Assembly: GCA_021734395.1 (NCBI GenBank)
Contig: JAIPJB010000002.1
Span: 124,001 to 188,000 of the forward strand
DNA: 64,000 nt
Source of the DNA: Candidatus Altimarinota bacterium
Lineage (GTDB): Bacteria > Patescibacteriota > Gracilibacteria > UBA4473
Reading direction: 5' to 3'
The notes below the pieces were generated by a model that was not told where the DNA came from, did no database searches, and worked only from the letters and a program-made list of their open reading frames with translations. The position numbers and the translations under genes were made by a program. Position 1 is the stretch's first letter, and every line of letters starts with the position of its first letter. Shown piece after piece: positions 1 to 9,874 of the stretch.

Positions 1-1112
1 TGAATAATTTTATTTGGATCTTCTATTCTCTGTCCATCAAGAGAAACTCCTCCTTGTTGGATTAATCTTCGAGCTTCAGATTTCGAATTTGCAAATCTAC
101 ACACATCAACAATCAAGTCTAAAACACCTATCTCTTTTTTCTTTATTTCAAACTCCGGCATCTCGTCCGGCACTTCCTTCTTTACAAACTTCGTCACGAA
201 ATCTTTTTCTGCCGCATCAGCATCTTTGGCGCTGTGGAGCCAAGTAACAATAGATTTTGCCAGATGAACTTTAGCATTGCGGGGATCTTTTTTGATAAAT
301 TGCTTCATTTCCTGCATATCCTCATCTGTAAAAATTTCGTAGTACTGTTCCATCACTTCATCAGCAACCGACATCAACTTGCCAAACATTTCTTTGGGTT
401 CGTCCGACAGCGCGATAAAATTATGGTAAGACTGGCTCATTTTTCGTCCGTCTGTGCCCGGAATCAGAGGCGTCGTGAGGACGAATTTTTCATGATTATT
501 GTAAATGCGCTGAAGTGTTCGTCCCATCAGCATATTAAAGGTCTGATCATTTCCCCCAATTTCGAGGTCTACATCCATTGCCACCGAGTCATATCCCTGG
601 AGTAATGGATAAATAATCTCATGACCGAAAATAGGTTTCCCTTCGGAAATCCGTTTTTGAAACATATCCCGTTCCAAAAGCTGTTGAACCGTTACTTTCC
701 CCATGAGACGAACTAAGTCGTCGAATTGAAGTTTGTCCAACCATTTACTGTTGTAGCGCACCTCTATATTTTCAAAATCCAAAATCTTACTGGCCTGCTT
801 CTTCCAGTGTTTAAAGTTTTCTTTAATCTGCTCTTCGGTCAAAACTGGTCTCGTCGTGTCGCGGCCGGTCGGATCGCCGATTTTCACAGTCCCACTCCCT
901 ACCAAAAGAATCACTTGATGTCCAAGCTCTGCAAATTGCTGCAGTTTTTTGAGCGCCACCCCGTGTCCGAGTGTCAGTAATGAACCTGTGGGATCAATGC
1001 CCAAATACAGACGAATTTTTTTCTTCTGCATCAGTTTCTCCAATACGGATTTCTCCGGTAAAATTTGCTCGACTCCTCGAGAGAGGGTTCTCTGAATTTT
1101 ATTTTTACTCAT
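1..1112 (-). CDS. tyrS: Tyrosyl-tRNA synthetase, 3' end cut by window edge
   Basis: Charges tRNA-Tyr with tyrosine in the cytoplasm. 370 residues are visible from an ATG at 1112 and the frame runs off the left edge. The class I signature is LGHGV at residues 48-52, the tyrosine pocket has GGNDQ at 187-191, and the KMSKS loop reads KMSQS at 224-228, so the second lysine is replaced by glutamine. An S4-type RNA-binding domain begins near residue 333 and is incomplete. A possible -10 box, TATATT on the minus strand at 1122-1127, sits only 9 bases before the ATG, suggesting a very short leader. The next gene is divergent. Family assignment is firm. Confidence 0.96.
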   Translation of the reverse strand, partial: MSKNKIQRTLSRGVEQILPEKSVLEKLMQKKKIRLYLGIDPTGSLLTLGHGVALKKLQQFAELGHQVILLVGSGTVKIGDPTGRDTTRPVLTEEQIKENFKHWKKQASKILDFENIEVRYNSKWLDKLQFDDLVRLMGKVTVQQLLERDMFQKRISEGKPIFGHEIIYPLLQGYDSVAMDVDLEIGGNDQTFNMLMGRTLQRIYNNHEKFVLTTPLIPGTDGRKMSQSYHNFIALSDEPKEMFGKLMSVADEVMEQYYEIFTDEDMQEMKQFIKKDPRNAKVHLAKSIVTWLHSAKDADAAEKDFVTKFVKKEVPDEMPEFEIKKKEIGVLDLIVDVCRFANSKSEARRLIQQGGVSLDGQRIEDPNKII

Positions 1113-1132
1113 CTTCGCTCTAATATAGAATC

Positions 1133-2335
1133 GTGAAAATCGTGCCACAAAAGCTTTCCAAAATCAATTTTCGCCCGCTCAAAAGAGAGGTCTGGTTTTG
1201 GATTGGGTTCGGGGTGTTCCTATTTGGGATTGGAAAATATCTCGACCAGGAACTGTTTCTTTTTGTCCAAGAACACATCCGAAACCCTCAACTGGATCGA
1301 TTGGTTGTTTTTCTGACCGAAAAGTTTATCTGGATTATCCTCGCGCTCTTTGTGATGGTAACGGGATACCGTGTCTGGACAGGACCAGGGGCTCACAGCA
1401 AGCTTCTCCCGGCTCTTTTTTCTGTAGTTGTAGCGGGGATTGCCGCTTTTGTGCTGAAATCTTTTTTCGCGGTTCCACGCCCTTTTATGGAAACCGCCTT
1501 TGAACCACTCGTTCAAGCTCCTTCATTGAGTTTTCCTTCCTTTCACGCAGCCGTCTCTTTTGCGCTCTTTATCCCTTTTCTGAGAATCTCTTCTTCCATT
1601 GGTCTTTTTTGGCTGGTATTTTCACTCCTGGTAAGCGTCGCTCGAGTCTACGAAACCGTGCATTACCCTTCTGATATTGCAGGAGGAATATTTCTGGGAG
1701 GAATTATCGGTTCGTATTTCTCTCATCCCACAACAAAGCGAACACTCGAAATCCTCTGGCGCGAAAGAGAGTTCCGCCGGCAGAGTTTTCATTTTGTAGC
1801 CGGATTTCTGTGCGTATTTTTGCACTGGGCTGGATTTTTTCGTCTTCGCTGGATTGCTTTTTTTCTCATTGTCGGACTGATGATTTCCTATGTTTCCCAA
1901 AAAAGAAAAATTCCCTTTCTTCATGAAATACTCCAGCTTTTTGATCGACCTCGTGATGCCCAATTCCCCGGACGAGGTGCTTTTTACTTTTTATTGGGGG
2001 TTTTTCTGACCTTTCTGATTTTTCCGGTCAAAATCGCCTATGCGGCTATTCTTATTTTATCGGTCGGAGATTCCCTCAACCATCTCTTTGGAACCAGTGC
2101 CCCAGGACATCTCTGCTTCCCTTGGAACCCGAGAAAAAATTGCTGGGGGGTGGCGCTAGGTATCGGACTGGGAACTTTCGCGGCTCAGTTTTTTGTGCCC
2201 CTGATTCCCGCCTTTTTGGCCTCTACTATTGCCATCATGAGTGAAACCGTTCCTTTTCGAATATGGCGATTTTATGTCGATGATAATCTTATTGTTCCAC
2301 TCCTCGCGGGAGGAGTTTTATGGATGCTGGCATAA
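1133..2335 (+). CDS. PAP2 lipid phosphatase fused to a CTP-dependent polyprenol/diacylglycerol kinase-like domain
   Basis: Integral membrane protein of 400 residues with a GTG start. The N-terminal half carries all three PAP2 phosphatase motifs: KSFFAVPRP at 109-117, PSFH at 135-138, and an ARVYETVHYPSD block at 170-181 with the catalytic histidine. The C-terminal half (about 213-400) is a separate multi-pass domain. Its RRQSFHFVAGF opening, VGDSLNHLFG at 311-320 and the DDNLIVPL block near the end recall the SEC59/DGK1 family, which phosphorylates dolichol or diacylglycerol with CTP. If both halves are active, one protein could dephosphorylate and rephosphorylate a lipid carrier such as undecaprenol. 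The phosphatase call is firm; the kinase call rests on motif resemblance and needs a profile search. Confidence 0.8.
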   Translation: MKIVPQKLSKINFRPLKREVWFWIGFGVFLFGIGKYLDQELFLFVQEHIRNPQLDRLVVFLTEKFIWIILALFVMVTGYRVWTGPGAHSKLLPALFSVVVAGIAAFVLKSFFAVPRPFMETAFEPLVQAPSLSFPSFHAAVSFALFIPFLRISSSIGLFWLVFSLLVSVARVYETVHYPSDIAGGIFLGGIIGSYFSHPTTKRTLEILWREREFRRQSFHFVAGFLCVFLHWAGFFRLRWIAFFLIVGLMISYVSQKRKIPFLHEILQLFDRPRDAQFPGRGAFYFLLGVFLTFLIFPVKIAYAAILILSVGDSLNHLFGTSAPGHLCFPWNPRKNCWGVALGIGLGTFAAQFFVPLIPAFLASTIAIMSETVPFRIWRFYVDDNLIVPLLAGGVLWMLA

Positions 2336-2380
2336 ATTTTGACGAAAAGTATCCCAGAAGGATAGAATACAAAGAAACAA

Positions 2381-2779
2381 ATGCCGTCTTCTGAAATACG
2401 CTTTGAAGATCCGCTCGAAAAAACACTGGCCTCCGTCTTCCCCCGCGAATGGTCTTCCATTATTACGAATAGCGAACTAGTACAAGCGATCAACGGATTT
2501 GAAAGAAGAATTATCGAATTATTGGGAATTCATTCCAATCCCAAAACCCATGGTGAGAGAGCAGAGTCCGGAGGAATCACAGAAAAAAGTATCCAAGAAT
2601 ATCCAGAATACATAAGAGAACTTATTCTGATTCTGAACAAAGTTCAGCGATTCCACGACCCAGAAGACGTAGCTCATATCATAAAAGACATACAAGATAT
2701 GTCGGCCGATCATTCCGAACAGATTCAGAAAATCCTGACTGATTCTGAAGAAAAAAAGACGCTCGTAACTTCTGTGTAA
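2381..2779 (+). CDS. Hypothetical cytoplasmic protein
   Basis: A 132-residue soluble protein, rich in charged residues and predicted mostly helical, with no signal peptide or membrane segment and no family I recognise. The ATG at 2381 follows the lipid phosphatase/kinase gene by 45 bases on the same strand. Its stop at 2779 directly abuts the uvrA stop at 2780, so the two genes converge with no space between. Composition matches a real protein (balanced codons, no low complexity), and the opposite-strand frames over it are shadows. Confidence 0.6.
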   Translation: MPSSEIRFEDPLEKTLASVFPREWSSIITNSELVQAINGFERRIIELLGIHSNPKTHGERAESGGITEKSIQEYPEYIRELILILNKVQRFHDPEDVAHIIKDIQDMSADHSEQIQKILTDSEEKKTLVTSV

Positions 2780-5650
2780 TTACACAATCTTCTGCAGAAA
2801 TTGACCGGTATAGCTCTTTTTGTTTTTTGCGACTTCCTCCGGAGTTCCTGTAGCGATAATTTCACCGCCTTTGTGTCCTCCTTCAGGCCCTAAATCAATG
2901 AGATGATCACAAGATTTTATGACATCCAGATTGTGCTCGATGATAATGACTGAGTTGCCTTTATCGACTAGTTTTTGAAGCACATTTAAGAGTTTTTTGA
3001 CATCACTGAAATGCAATCCCGTTGTCGGTTCATCCAAAACATAAATGGTATTTCCGGTGGCTTTTTTCATCAGCTCTGTTGCTAATTTTACTCGCTGGGC
3101 TTCTCCCCCTGAGAGCGTTGTCGCACTTTGTCCTAATCGAATATATCCCAATCCTACCTCTTCGATAGCCTGTAGTTTTTCCTGTATTTGAGGGAAGTTT
3201 TCAAAAAAACCAACCGCTTCTTCTACTGTCATATCCAAAACATCGGCAATACTTTTTCCTCGATACGTAATTTCGAGTGTTTCTTCGTTATATCGTTTTC
3301 CCTGACAGACTTCGCACGGCACATATACGTCTGGCAAAAAATGCATTTCAATTTTTTTGATCCCATCTCCCGAACACGCTTCACATCGACCTCCTTTTAC
3401 ATTAAAACTAAACCTTCCTGCCGAATATCCCCGCACTCGGGCTTCCGGAATACTCACAAAAACATCCCGAACATCAGTAAAAACTCCTGTATATGTTGCT
3501 GGATTAGAACGAGGGGTTCGTCCAATAGGTGTCTGATCAATCGAGATAAGCTTGTCCAATTGTTCTATTCCTGAAATCTCATCGTATTTCCCCGATGATT
3601 TTTTGGCGCGATTCAATTCTCTTGCCAAAGTTGGAACGAGAATCCGATTGATCAAAGATGATTTTCCTGAGCCAGATACCCCAGTCACACCTACCAAAAC
3701 TCCTAAAGGCAGAGAAACCGTGAGATTTTTGAGGTTATTTTCTCGAGCACCAGTAATCACTAATTCTCCGATGGATCGGCGGCGAATATGAGGAATTTCT
3801 ATTTTCTGACGACCAAAAAGAAAATCTGCTGTTTCTGATGAAACCGATTCCATTTGCTTCAGTGATCCAGAATAGACAAGCTCTCCTCCATGCAATCCGG
3901 AACGAGGGCCAATCTCAATAATGTGATCTGCCGACCTCATTGTATCTTCATCGTGTTCTACCACAATAACCGTATTGCCCAGATCGCGAAGACGCTTGAG
4001 TGTATGAATCAAGCGATCATTATCACGTTGATGGAGTCCGATAGAAGGTTCATCCAAAACATACAAAACTCCCTGAAGCTGTGATCCAATCTGAGTTGCC
4101 AATCGGATTCGCTGAGCTTCTCCTCCTGACAATGTATTTGCCGCACGAGAAAGACTTAAATATCCCAGCCCCACATCTTCCAAAAAAGTGAGTCGATCCT
4201 GAAGTTCTTTCTGTATCGGTTTTATAATTTTTTCCGTTTCCCGACTAATGGGCAGATTTGTAACCCATTCACGAACTTCCGGAACCGCTAAACGACTGAC
4301 ATCAGAAATATTTTTTTCTCCAATAAAAACATTCCTGCCATAAATGCTGAGACGTGCTCCTTCACAAGCCGTACAGGTCGTCTCTACCATGAATTCATTG
4401 AGCTTTCGACGCACAAAATCCGAATCCGATTCATTGTATCGTTTCTCTGTTTGAGCAATAAGACCTTCAAATCTTGCTTTCGTGGTTCTTCCCTGAAAAG
4501 GTCCCCTCAGAGAAACGGTAAATTCTTCATCTCCAAATCCATGGAAAAGTTTTTCCAAAATATTTGATTGTATTTTTTCAATTGGTTTATCAATAGAAAA
4601 TCCATATTTCTCACCAATAGCTGTCAACAAAGAAAAATACCAATTCTGAGCATTCGTTCCCAAGCTCGACCACGGAAGAATTCCCCCTTCTCGAATAGAA
4701 AGGTTTGGATTGAGAGAGCTTTCTTGGTCTAATTCTAATCGGTATCCAAGACCATGACAATCTCCACAGGCTCCATGGGGAGAATTAAAGGAAAACAATC
4801 GTGGTTCAATTGGAGGAAAAGAAAAACCAGTTTCGGGATCGGAAAGATATTCTGAAAAAAGGAAATCTTGTTCATCACTCATCCGATGAACAATAAGAAT
4901 TCCTTCGCCAAACTTGAGAGCAGTTTCTATTGAATCCAACACTCGAAGGCGATCATCATTCTTTTTTTCTACCTTTTCTTGGGAATCTTTCAATTCCACG
5001 TATTTCTTGTTGTAGTCTGTTTTTACCAAACGATCGATAACAATTTCGATATTGTGCTTTTTGTTGGGATCCAATTCTATATCTTCATTAATCGTCGTAA
5101 TATGACCATCAATACGCATTCTCACAAATCCAGCTTTTTGTATTTTTGCAAAAATATTTTTATGTTCTCCCTTTTTGCCCCGTATCAAGGGAGCAAGAAT
5201 CAGAAACTTTTCCCCTTCTTTCCATTCATTCAGAGTATTTAAAATCTGTCCAGGAGTTTGTTTTTTGAGTGGACGCCCATTTTCAGGGTTAATAGGAGTT
5301 CCTGTTTTGGAATAAAGAAGTCGGAGATAATCATACATTTCGGTAACCGTTCCGACCGTCGATCGAGGGTTTCGAGGAGCAGATTTTTGATCGATTGAAA
5401 TAGCAGGAGAAAGTCCTTCAATGGAATCTACTTCCGCTTTTTCTTGCATCTGTAAAAACTGACGCGCATAGGTTGACAGGCTTTCGACATACCGCCTTTG
5501 ACCTTCCGCATAAATCGTATCAAATGCCAGAGATGATTTTCCCGAACCCGACACTCCAGTAACAACGGTCAATTTATCACGTGGGATCTCCACATTTATA
5601 TTTTTCAGATTGTGCATCCGGGCTCCACGAACGATAATATTTTGAGTCAT
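2780..5650 (-). CDS. uvrA: UvrABC excinuclease subunit A
   Basis: DNA damage sensor of nucleotide excision repair; loads UvrB onto lesions. 956 residues from the ATG at 5650. Two ABC ATPase modules are visible, each with Walker [11 protein letters not shown] and signature LSGGEAQR, plus CxxC pairs for zinc (CGDC, CTAC, CEAC and CEVC). The frame stays open to 5728, but the start is set at 5650 because a promoter on this strand (TTGACA at 5723-5728, 17-base spacer, TACACT at 5700-5705) lies inside that extension, and UvrA homology begins at [15 protein letters not shown]. uvrB is in this window at 27987, not in an operon with it. Confidence 0.98.
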   Translation of the reverse strand: MTQNIIVRGARMHNLKNINVEIPRDKLTVVTGVSGSGKSSLAFDTIYAEGQRRYVESLSTYARQFLQMQEKAEVDSIEGLSPAISIDQKSAPRNPRSTVGTVTEMYDYLRLLYSKTGTPINPENGRPLKKQTPGQILNTLNEWKEGEKFLILAPLIRGKKGEHKNIFAKIQKAGFVRMRIDGHITTINEDIELDPNKKHNIEIVIDRLVKTDYNKKYVELKDSQEKVEKKNDDRLRVLDSIETALKFGEGILIVHRMSDEQDFLFSEYLSDPETGFSFPPIEPRLFSFNSPHGACGDCHGLGYRLELDQESSLNPNLSIREGGILPWSSLGTNAQNWYFSLLTAIGEKYGFSIDKPIEKIQSNILEKLFHGFGDEEFTVSLRGPFQGRTTKARFEGLIAQTEKRYNESDSDFVRRKLNEFMVETTCTACEGARLSIYGRNVFIGEKNISDVSRLAVPEVREWVTNLPISRETEKIIKPIQKELQDRLTFLEDVGLGYLSLSRAANTLSGGEAQRIRLATQIGSQLQGVLYVLDEPSIGLHQRDNDRLIHTLKRLRDLGNTVIVVEHDEDTMRSADHIIEIGPRSGLHGGELVYSGSLKQMESVSSETADFLFGRQKIEIPHIRRRSIGELVITGARENNLKNLTVSLPLGVLVGVTGVSGSGKSSLINRILVPTLARELNRAKKSSGKYDEISGIEQLDKLISIDQTPIGRTPRSNPATYTGVFTDVRDVFVSIPEARVRGYSAGRFSFNVKGGRCEACSGDGIKKIEMHFLPDVYVPCEVCQGKRYNEETLEITYRGKSIADVLDMTVEEAVGFFENFPQIQEKLQAIEEVGLGYIRLGQSATTLSGGEAQRVKLATELMKKATGNTIYVLDEPTTGLHFSDVKKLLNVLQKLVDKGNSVIIIEHNLDVIKSCDHLIDLGPEGGHKGGEIIATGTPEEVAKNKKSYTGQFLQKIV

Positions 5651-5699
5651 ACAAAAAGAGGGAAAAATAAAAAAGCCACGGCCACGCCGCGACCTGCGA

Positions 5700-5728
5700 A
5701 GTGTAGCGATCTCCTTGCTTTTTGTCAA
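5700..5728 (-). promoter_or_regulatory. Promoter of uvrA
   Basis: On the minus strand TTGACA (5723-5728), a 17-base spacer and TACACT (5700-5705). Transcription should begin near 5693, leaving a leader of about 43 bases before the uvrA ATG at 5650. It overlaps the divergent promoter of the next gene. Confidence 0.75.
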
Positions 5729-5743
5729 TTCTTTTGGTATAAT
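5714..5743 (+). promoter_or_regulatory. Extended -10 promoter of the small gene at 5766
   Basis: TATAAT at 5738-5743 is preceded by TGG, giving the extended -10 TGGTATAAT. A weak -35, TTGCTT at 5714-5719, stands 18 bases upstream. The start of transcription near 5750 rules out the upstream in-frame start codons (5715 and 5742) for the gene that follows. Confidence 0.75.
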
Positions 5744-5765
5744 GAAGAGATTCTATCACTTCAAA

Positions 5766-6131
5766 ATGTCTTCTTCTCCCGAAAACACTCCTCACTGGAA
5801 AACATCCAAAGAAAATCTCAATACCTATCTCGAAAACCATGAGCAGAGGGAGAAGGCAGTAGACAATATTCTCAATAGAAATGAAAAACTTCGGGCCCTG
5901 CGCCAAGAAGAAAATTCCGAAAAGAAAGCTTCTCGAGCAGAAGAAATGCTTACTCACAGCCTCGAAAATGCCTTTGAAGGAGAAAAATCTAAACAATACG
6001 ATGTCCAAGATATATCAAATGCCGAGAAACTCCTCGATACTATCAGTAAAAAAATAGGTATGACCCCTGATTCTCTGCAAAATCAAATGGAAAGTTTTGA
6101 AGCTTGGGATGAAAGCATCGGCCCTGCTTAG
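5766..6131 (+). CDS. Hypothetical charged helical protein
   Basis: 121 residues beginning MSSSPENTPHW. Soluble, strongly charged and probably a long helix or coiled coil through the glutamate/lysine/arginine-rich middle (about 20-85). No known domain recognised. The ATG at 5766 is preferred over 5715 and 5742 because the TATAAT box covers 5738-5743; the leader would be about 15 bases without a clear Shine-Dalgarno. The 3' end overlaps the stop of the convergent glycosyltransferase gene by 4 bases. Confidence 0.6.
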   Translation: MSSSPENTPHWKTSKENLNTYLENHEQREKAVDNILNRNEKLRALRQEENSEKKASRAEEMLTHSLENAFEGEKSKQYDVQDISNAEKLLDTISKKIGMTPDSLQNQMESFEAWDESIGPA

Positions 6132-7273
6132 TGAGTCTGAAGAATCGTATCAAAAAGTCGTTTTTTGGTCTCCTCCAGATCAAAATTTTTCTCCACAAAA
6201 GACCGAGCGTGTTGAGTAAAAATGCGAGCTTCTTCGGGATGATCAGCAAAAAACCCAATTTTTTCCGCTAAACTCATAGCATTCTGTTTTTCTACGAGAA
6301 GGGAAATACCAGGCACCGAACGCAGGGTGCTTTCGAAATTCCGAAGGATCTCTCGCGGTCCTGTTTCATTAAAGGAGAGCACTAATTTTCCCAAAGCCAA
6401 TGACTCGATAACAACGCGTCCAAAGGTTTCGGGCTCCGTCGGAAGGAAAAGAACGCAATCTGCTTTCTGGATAACCTCAAAAGGATTTTTCACTTCTCCC
6501 TGTATCTCGATATTCTGTAATTTTCGATCTCGAATAAACTGATGTAATTTCTTTTCATAGTAGACCGTTCGAGCATCCTGGGGAAAACTGCTCCCGACAA
6601 TGTGAAAATGAATTTCTGGATTTCGTTCTTGGAGAAGGTCGGCGGCTTCTGCGGCAAAAAGTTGTCCTTTTCGGGGATCAATTCTTCCCAGAACCAAAAT
6701 ATTTTTTATGTTTCGGGGAGGATTCGCTTCCGGAATCCGAGAAAAATCGATTCCATTTTCGATAATACGAATTTTCTTATGATGTGATGTATGCCGACGC
6801 AAATATTCACGACAAGGCATGCTATTGGCAATAAGAACGTCCGCTTTCCCCGCAATACGACGCAATAAAAATCGTGGCACAGTAAAATCATGAACCATGA
6901 CGATCCATTTTCCGGAAAGAAAGAAAAAATATTTTGCCAACAATAGAACGAAATGTGTTCTGGGGGTATTCGAAAAAAAAGTTGTTGCGTTCTGGGACTG
7001 AGCTAGTTTTTTTAATTTCCAGGCAGAATGGAAAAGACAGAAAATCGCTTTTATTTTTTTCAAAAAACCTCCTCGTACCGAAGGAAAATCAAAATATTCA
7101 ATCTCAACAGCCCCAGGAAGTGATTTTTTATAAGCGTCTGCATGCGCCCCCACAACAACCGGTGACAAACGTCGAATTTCTGTCGGTTGAAGTGTCTGAA
7201 AAAAATCCAGCAAAAATCGTTCTGCCCCTCCTAATGTTTCGGCTTGTTCCAGAAAAAATGTTTTTCCTTTCAT
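6128..7273 (-). CDS. GT4-type glycosyltransferase (GT-B fold)
   Basis: 381 residues. Transfers a sugar from a nucleotide donor, probably to a lipid- or envelope-linked acceptor at the inner face of the membrane. The N-terminal acceptor domain has an EQAETLGGAERFL loop; the C-terminal donor domain contains LVLGRIDPRKGQ and the family's E-x7-E motif in EPETFGRVVIESLALG. Its ATG overlaps the comEC stop by 4 bases (ATGA type), so the two are translated together. It is the last gene of the operon read from 12272. The sugar and acceptor cannot be told from sequence. Confidence 0.9.
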   Translation of the reverse strand: MKGKTFFLEQAETLGGAERFLLDFFQTLQPTEIRRLSPVVVGAHADAYKKSLPGAVEIEYFDFPSVRGGFLKKIKAIFCLFHSAWKLKKLAQSQNATTFFSNTPRTHFVLLLAKYFFFLSGKWIVMVHDFTVPRFLLRRIAGKADVLIANSMPCREYLRRHTSHHKKIRIIENGIDFSRIPEANPPRNIKNILVLGRIDPRKGQLFAAEAADLLQERNPEIHFHIVGSSFPQDARTVYYEKKLHQFIRDRKLQNIEIQGEVKNPFEVIQKADCVLFLPTEPETFGRVVIESLALGKLVLSFNETGPREILRNFESTLRSVPGISLLVEKQNAMSLAEKIGFFADHPEEARIFTQHARSFVEKNFDLEETKKRLFDTILQTH

Positions 7274-8763
7274 GCAGAAAGATTGTTGTTTTTTTCTCCT
7301 GCAAAATCAAGAATTCTCGAGGAACGAAGGAAAAGTTGAAAAAAACGACGCGAAAAAAATCCCCACAGAAAAAAGAGAAGAAGGAGAAAAAGGCTCCCCT
7401 GATAAACCCACACAGGAAATTCCAGAGGAGGGATTTTTCCAAAAAGATGAGCCAGATGAAGCAAAACCTCAAGAAGAACGAAAGCAGGGACACTCAATAT
7501 TTCTGCGGGTATTTGGGGAAGAAAGCCAAATATTCCGCTCAAAAAAGAAAAAAACATTCCCAAAGGAACAAGCGGTTCAGCAAAAATATTGGCTAAAAGC
7601 CCTGCCCCAGGAAAAGATCCAAAAGAAAATCCCAAAATGGGAAATACCGCAATTTGGGCAGCGAGTGTTACTGATAAAAGAGTGCGAAACTCATATCGGT
7701 CAGGAACAAAAAAAAGATATTTTTCAAGAACGGGTGCTCCTAAAACAATTCCAACTGTCGCAAAAGAACTCAAAAAGAAACTGACATCTTTTTGTACAAG
7801 GAGTGGATTTTGCAAGCCCAAAAGGACGAAGGACAGCAGAATGATATTTCGTGCGTCTGAAAATCGTCCCAGAACCGAAGCCCAGGAAACCAAAATTCCC
7901 ATAAAAGCCGCCCGAAGGATTGGTGGTTCTACTCCCGTCATAGCAACAAAAAAAAGAAGCGCCATCGCACTTCCCAAAAAAACCATGCGACGACCGAATC
8001 TCCTGAGAAGAAAAGCCACCAAAATAATAACAATCGTGACATTAAATCCTGAAACAACAAGAAGGTGCTGTAAACCTGATCGACGAAAATCTTCCTGTAC
8101 AGCATCAGGAAGCTCGTGTTTTATCCCCAAAAGTATTCCAACACCGATAGAACGATGAGGGGCGGGCAGTGTTTTTTGAATATTGTGAGAAAACCAAGAT
8201 CGCACTTTTTGTGCGGCTCTCAATAAAAAACTTCCCTCTCCCCGATCAATAACACGAAATGTTTCGGGAAAGCGGATGAGACGGAAAGTTCCGTATCGAG
8301 CCAAATATGCACGATAGTCAAAATCGTTTGTGTTTCGAGGAAGAGAGAAATCTCCTTTCCCTTGTATTATGTCTCCATACCGAAGAGATACTGGCGAATC
8401 ATAAATGAAAAGAACTTTTTCTCCCGTGGATTTTAATTTTAAAAACACCCGGTTGTTTTCTTGTCGTATATCCGGAAAGCTCACCACCATTCCTTGAAAA
8501 AATTGAGATTCTTCACGAATAGGTGTGATGGAAGGCTGTGAGAGAGAAACTCTGTACTGTGCATATCCCAAAGACAGAAAAAAAGCCGCCAAAACTCCAA
8601 AAAGAAATTGTTTCCATATCCCCGTCAAAAACAAGAAAACTGTCCCCGCTAGGAGAAAAGGAATGTCAGAGAAAATAAATTGTGCCCCCCAAAGACCAGC
8701 AAAAAGAGAGACCAGAAGAAATCGCAATTTTTCTGAAGACCTAAGCTGACCAAGAGATATCAT
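7270..8763 (-). CDS. comEC: ComEC/Rec2 family competence channel protein, short form
   Basis: Inner-membrane channel for single-stranded DNA uptake. 497 residues: N-terminal membrane helices, a soluble OB-like domain (about 85-165, with the LRYGDIIQGKGDF and FDYRAYLARYGTF blocks), then the multi-helix competence domain with HLLVVSGFNVTIV, the family's HLLaiSGlHv motif. It ends after the membrane core, so the C-terminal metallo-beta-lactamase nuclease-like domain of the about 770-residue Bacillus protein is absent. It lies between the LysM/M23 peptidase (21 bases upstream) and the glycosyltransferase (4-base overlap). No other competence genes are in the window. The role in DNA uptake is inferred from the family. 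Confidence 0.93.
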   Translation of the reverse strand: MISLGQLRSSEKLRFLLVSLFAGLWGAQFIFSDIPFLLAGTVFLFLTGIWKQFLFGVLAAFFLSLGYAQYRVSLSQPSITPIREESQFFQGMVVSFPDIRQENNRVFLKLKSTGEKVLFIYDSPVSLRYGDIIQGKGDFSLPRNTNDFDYRAYLARYGTFRLIRFPETFRVIDRGEGSFLLRAAQKVRSWFSHNIQKTLPAPHRSIGVGILLGIKHELPDAVQEDFRRSGLQHLLVVSGFNVTIVIILVAFLLRRFGRRMVFLGSAMALLFFVAMTGVEPPILRAAFMGILVSWASVLGRFSDARNIILLSFVLLGLQNPLLVQKDVSFFLSSFATVGIVLGAPVLEKYLFFVPDRYEFRTLLSVTLAAQIAVFPILGFSFGSFPGAGLLANIFAEPLVPLGMFFSFLSGIFGFLPQIPAEILSVPAFVLLEVLLHLAHLFGKIPPLEFPVWVYQGSLFLLLLFFLWGFFSRRFFQLFLRSSRILDFAGEKNNNLSA

Positions 8764-8784
8764 CGGCTAATCTCTATTGTACTC

Positions 8785-9840
8785 CTAAAAATAATTTTGA
8801 GGATTTACTTTCCTGTCTCTCACACGAATCTCGAAATGCAGATGAATTCCTGTCGGACCAAAAACCCGACCACTATTTCCCATGAGGGCAATCAATTGTC
8901 CTGTTTTTATAACATCCCCGACCTCTACTTTTCGATCATTTAGGTGAGCATAGAGTGTTTCTACGTTATTCCCATGATCTACAACAATATGCTTTCCGTA
9001 TCCATAATTCCATCCATCCTGTGATTTGATTACTGTTCCTCCAGCCGCAGCATAGATCGGGGTATTGAGCTTATTCCCAATATCGAGAGCATAGTGTCCT
9101 TTGTGATATCCCTGAGTAAGAATTCCCTTTGTCGGACGATGTAAACGAAATCCAATGGATTCAATCTGTGTTTGAGAAATATCAGGAGCTCCAATAATCG
9201 GTGACAAACGACGTTCTACAAAAAGCTTCTGGGCTTCAGGCAGAAAAATCTCCTGATCTGTACGCAGCGTACTTCCTTCCCCCAAAGGGTTGTACGCATA
9301 AATTTTAGAAAGTTCAATGTTGTGCAATTTTGCAATCTCACTCAGCGTATCACGTTGCTGTACTGTATAGTAAACTCCATCAGTGGGAGGAATCCTGAGT
9401 TTGTGTCCTACCTGAAGGGTTTGTTTTACATTGAGATCATTTGCCCAAAGCAACGTCGAGACTTTAATACCAAATTTATGAGCGATTTTTGAGGCGTTGT
9501 CTCCAGATTTTACAGTATAGGAAATAGTCGTATCTCTTCTCCGGGGCTGTATCTTTACGACAAGGTTCCCGTCTTCGTCTTCAACAATAACCTCTCTTAA
9601 CCCTGCCGTCCGAACTCCCGCAAAATTATCTAAAAATCCTACTTCTGAAATCGGGAATTCGATAGATTTTTCTCCAAAAAACTCTTCTCCAAAAGCTTCT
9701 TTTTCCCAGAAAAAATAGGGAGGACGAAAGCTCATCAAGAAAAAGACCAGAAATCCGAGTGTTATCAGTTGAAATCCAAACGGAGAGTGAAGTGCTCGGC
9801 GAATGAATTCCGTGAAAGACTGCCATAATAATCGAGCCAT
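8785..9840 (-). CDS. LysM-M23 peptidoglycan endopeptidase, membrane anchored
   Basis: 351 residues. One N-terminal membrane helix (about 22-42), two LysM repeats (beginning ISYTVKSGDNASKIAHKF and VYYTVQQRDTLSEIAKLH), then a C-terminal M23/LytM domain. Zinc-site motifs are present: the HYALDIG histidine and aspartate and the HLHFE triad near the end, so the enzyme is probably active rather than an EnvC-like activator. It would cut peptide cross-links outside the membrane. Second gene of the operon starting at the FecR-like gene (34 bases upstream); comEC follows 21 bases later. Confidence 0.95.
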   Translation of the reverse strand: MARLLWQSFTEFIRRALHSPFGFQLITLGFLVFFLMSFRPPYFFWEKEAFGEEFFGEKSIEFPISEVGFLDNFAGVRTAGLREVIVEDEDGNLVVKIQPRRRDTTISYTVKSGDNASKIAHKFGIKVSTLLWANDLNVKQTLQVGHKLRIPPTDGVYYTVQQRDTLSEIAKLHNIELSKIYAYNPLGEGSTLRTDQEIFLPEAQKLFVERRLSPIIGAPDISQTQIESIGFRLHRPTKGILTQGYHKGHYALDIGNKLNTPIYAAAGGTVIKSQDGWNYGYGKHIVVDHGNNVETLYAHLNDRKVEVGDVIKTGQLIALMGNSGRVFGPTGIHLHFEIRVRDRKVNPQNYF

Positions 9841-9874
9841 TTACCGCGAAATTCTAGAAAGATTTCTCTATCCG

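Noticed and set aside
6934-8158. Lysine-rich plus-strand open frames
   Set aside because: They run opposite the well-supported glycosyltransferase and comEC genes and reflect their phenylalanine- and leucine-rich codons.
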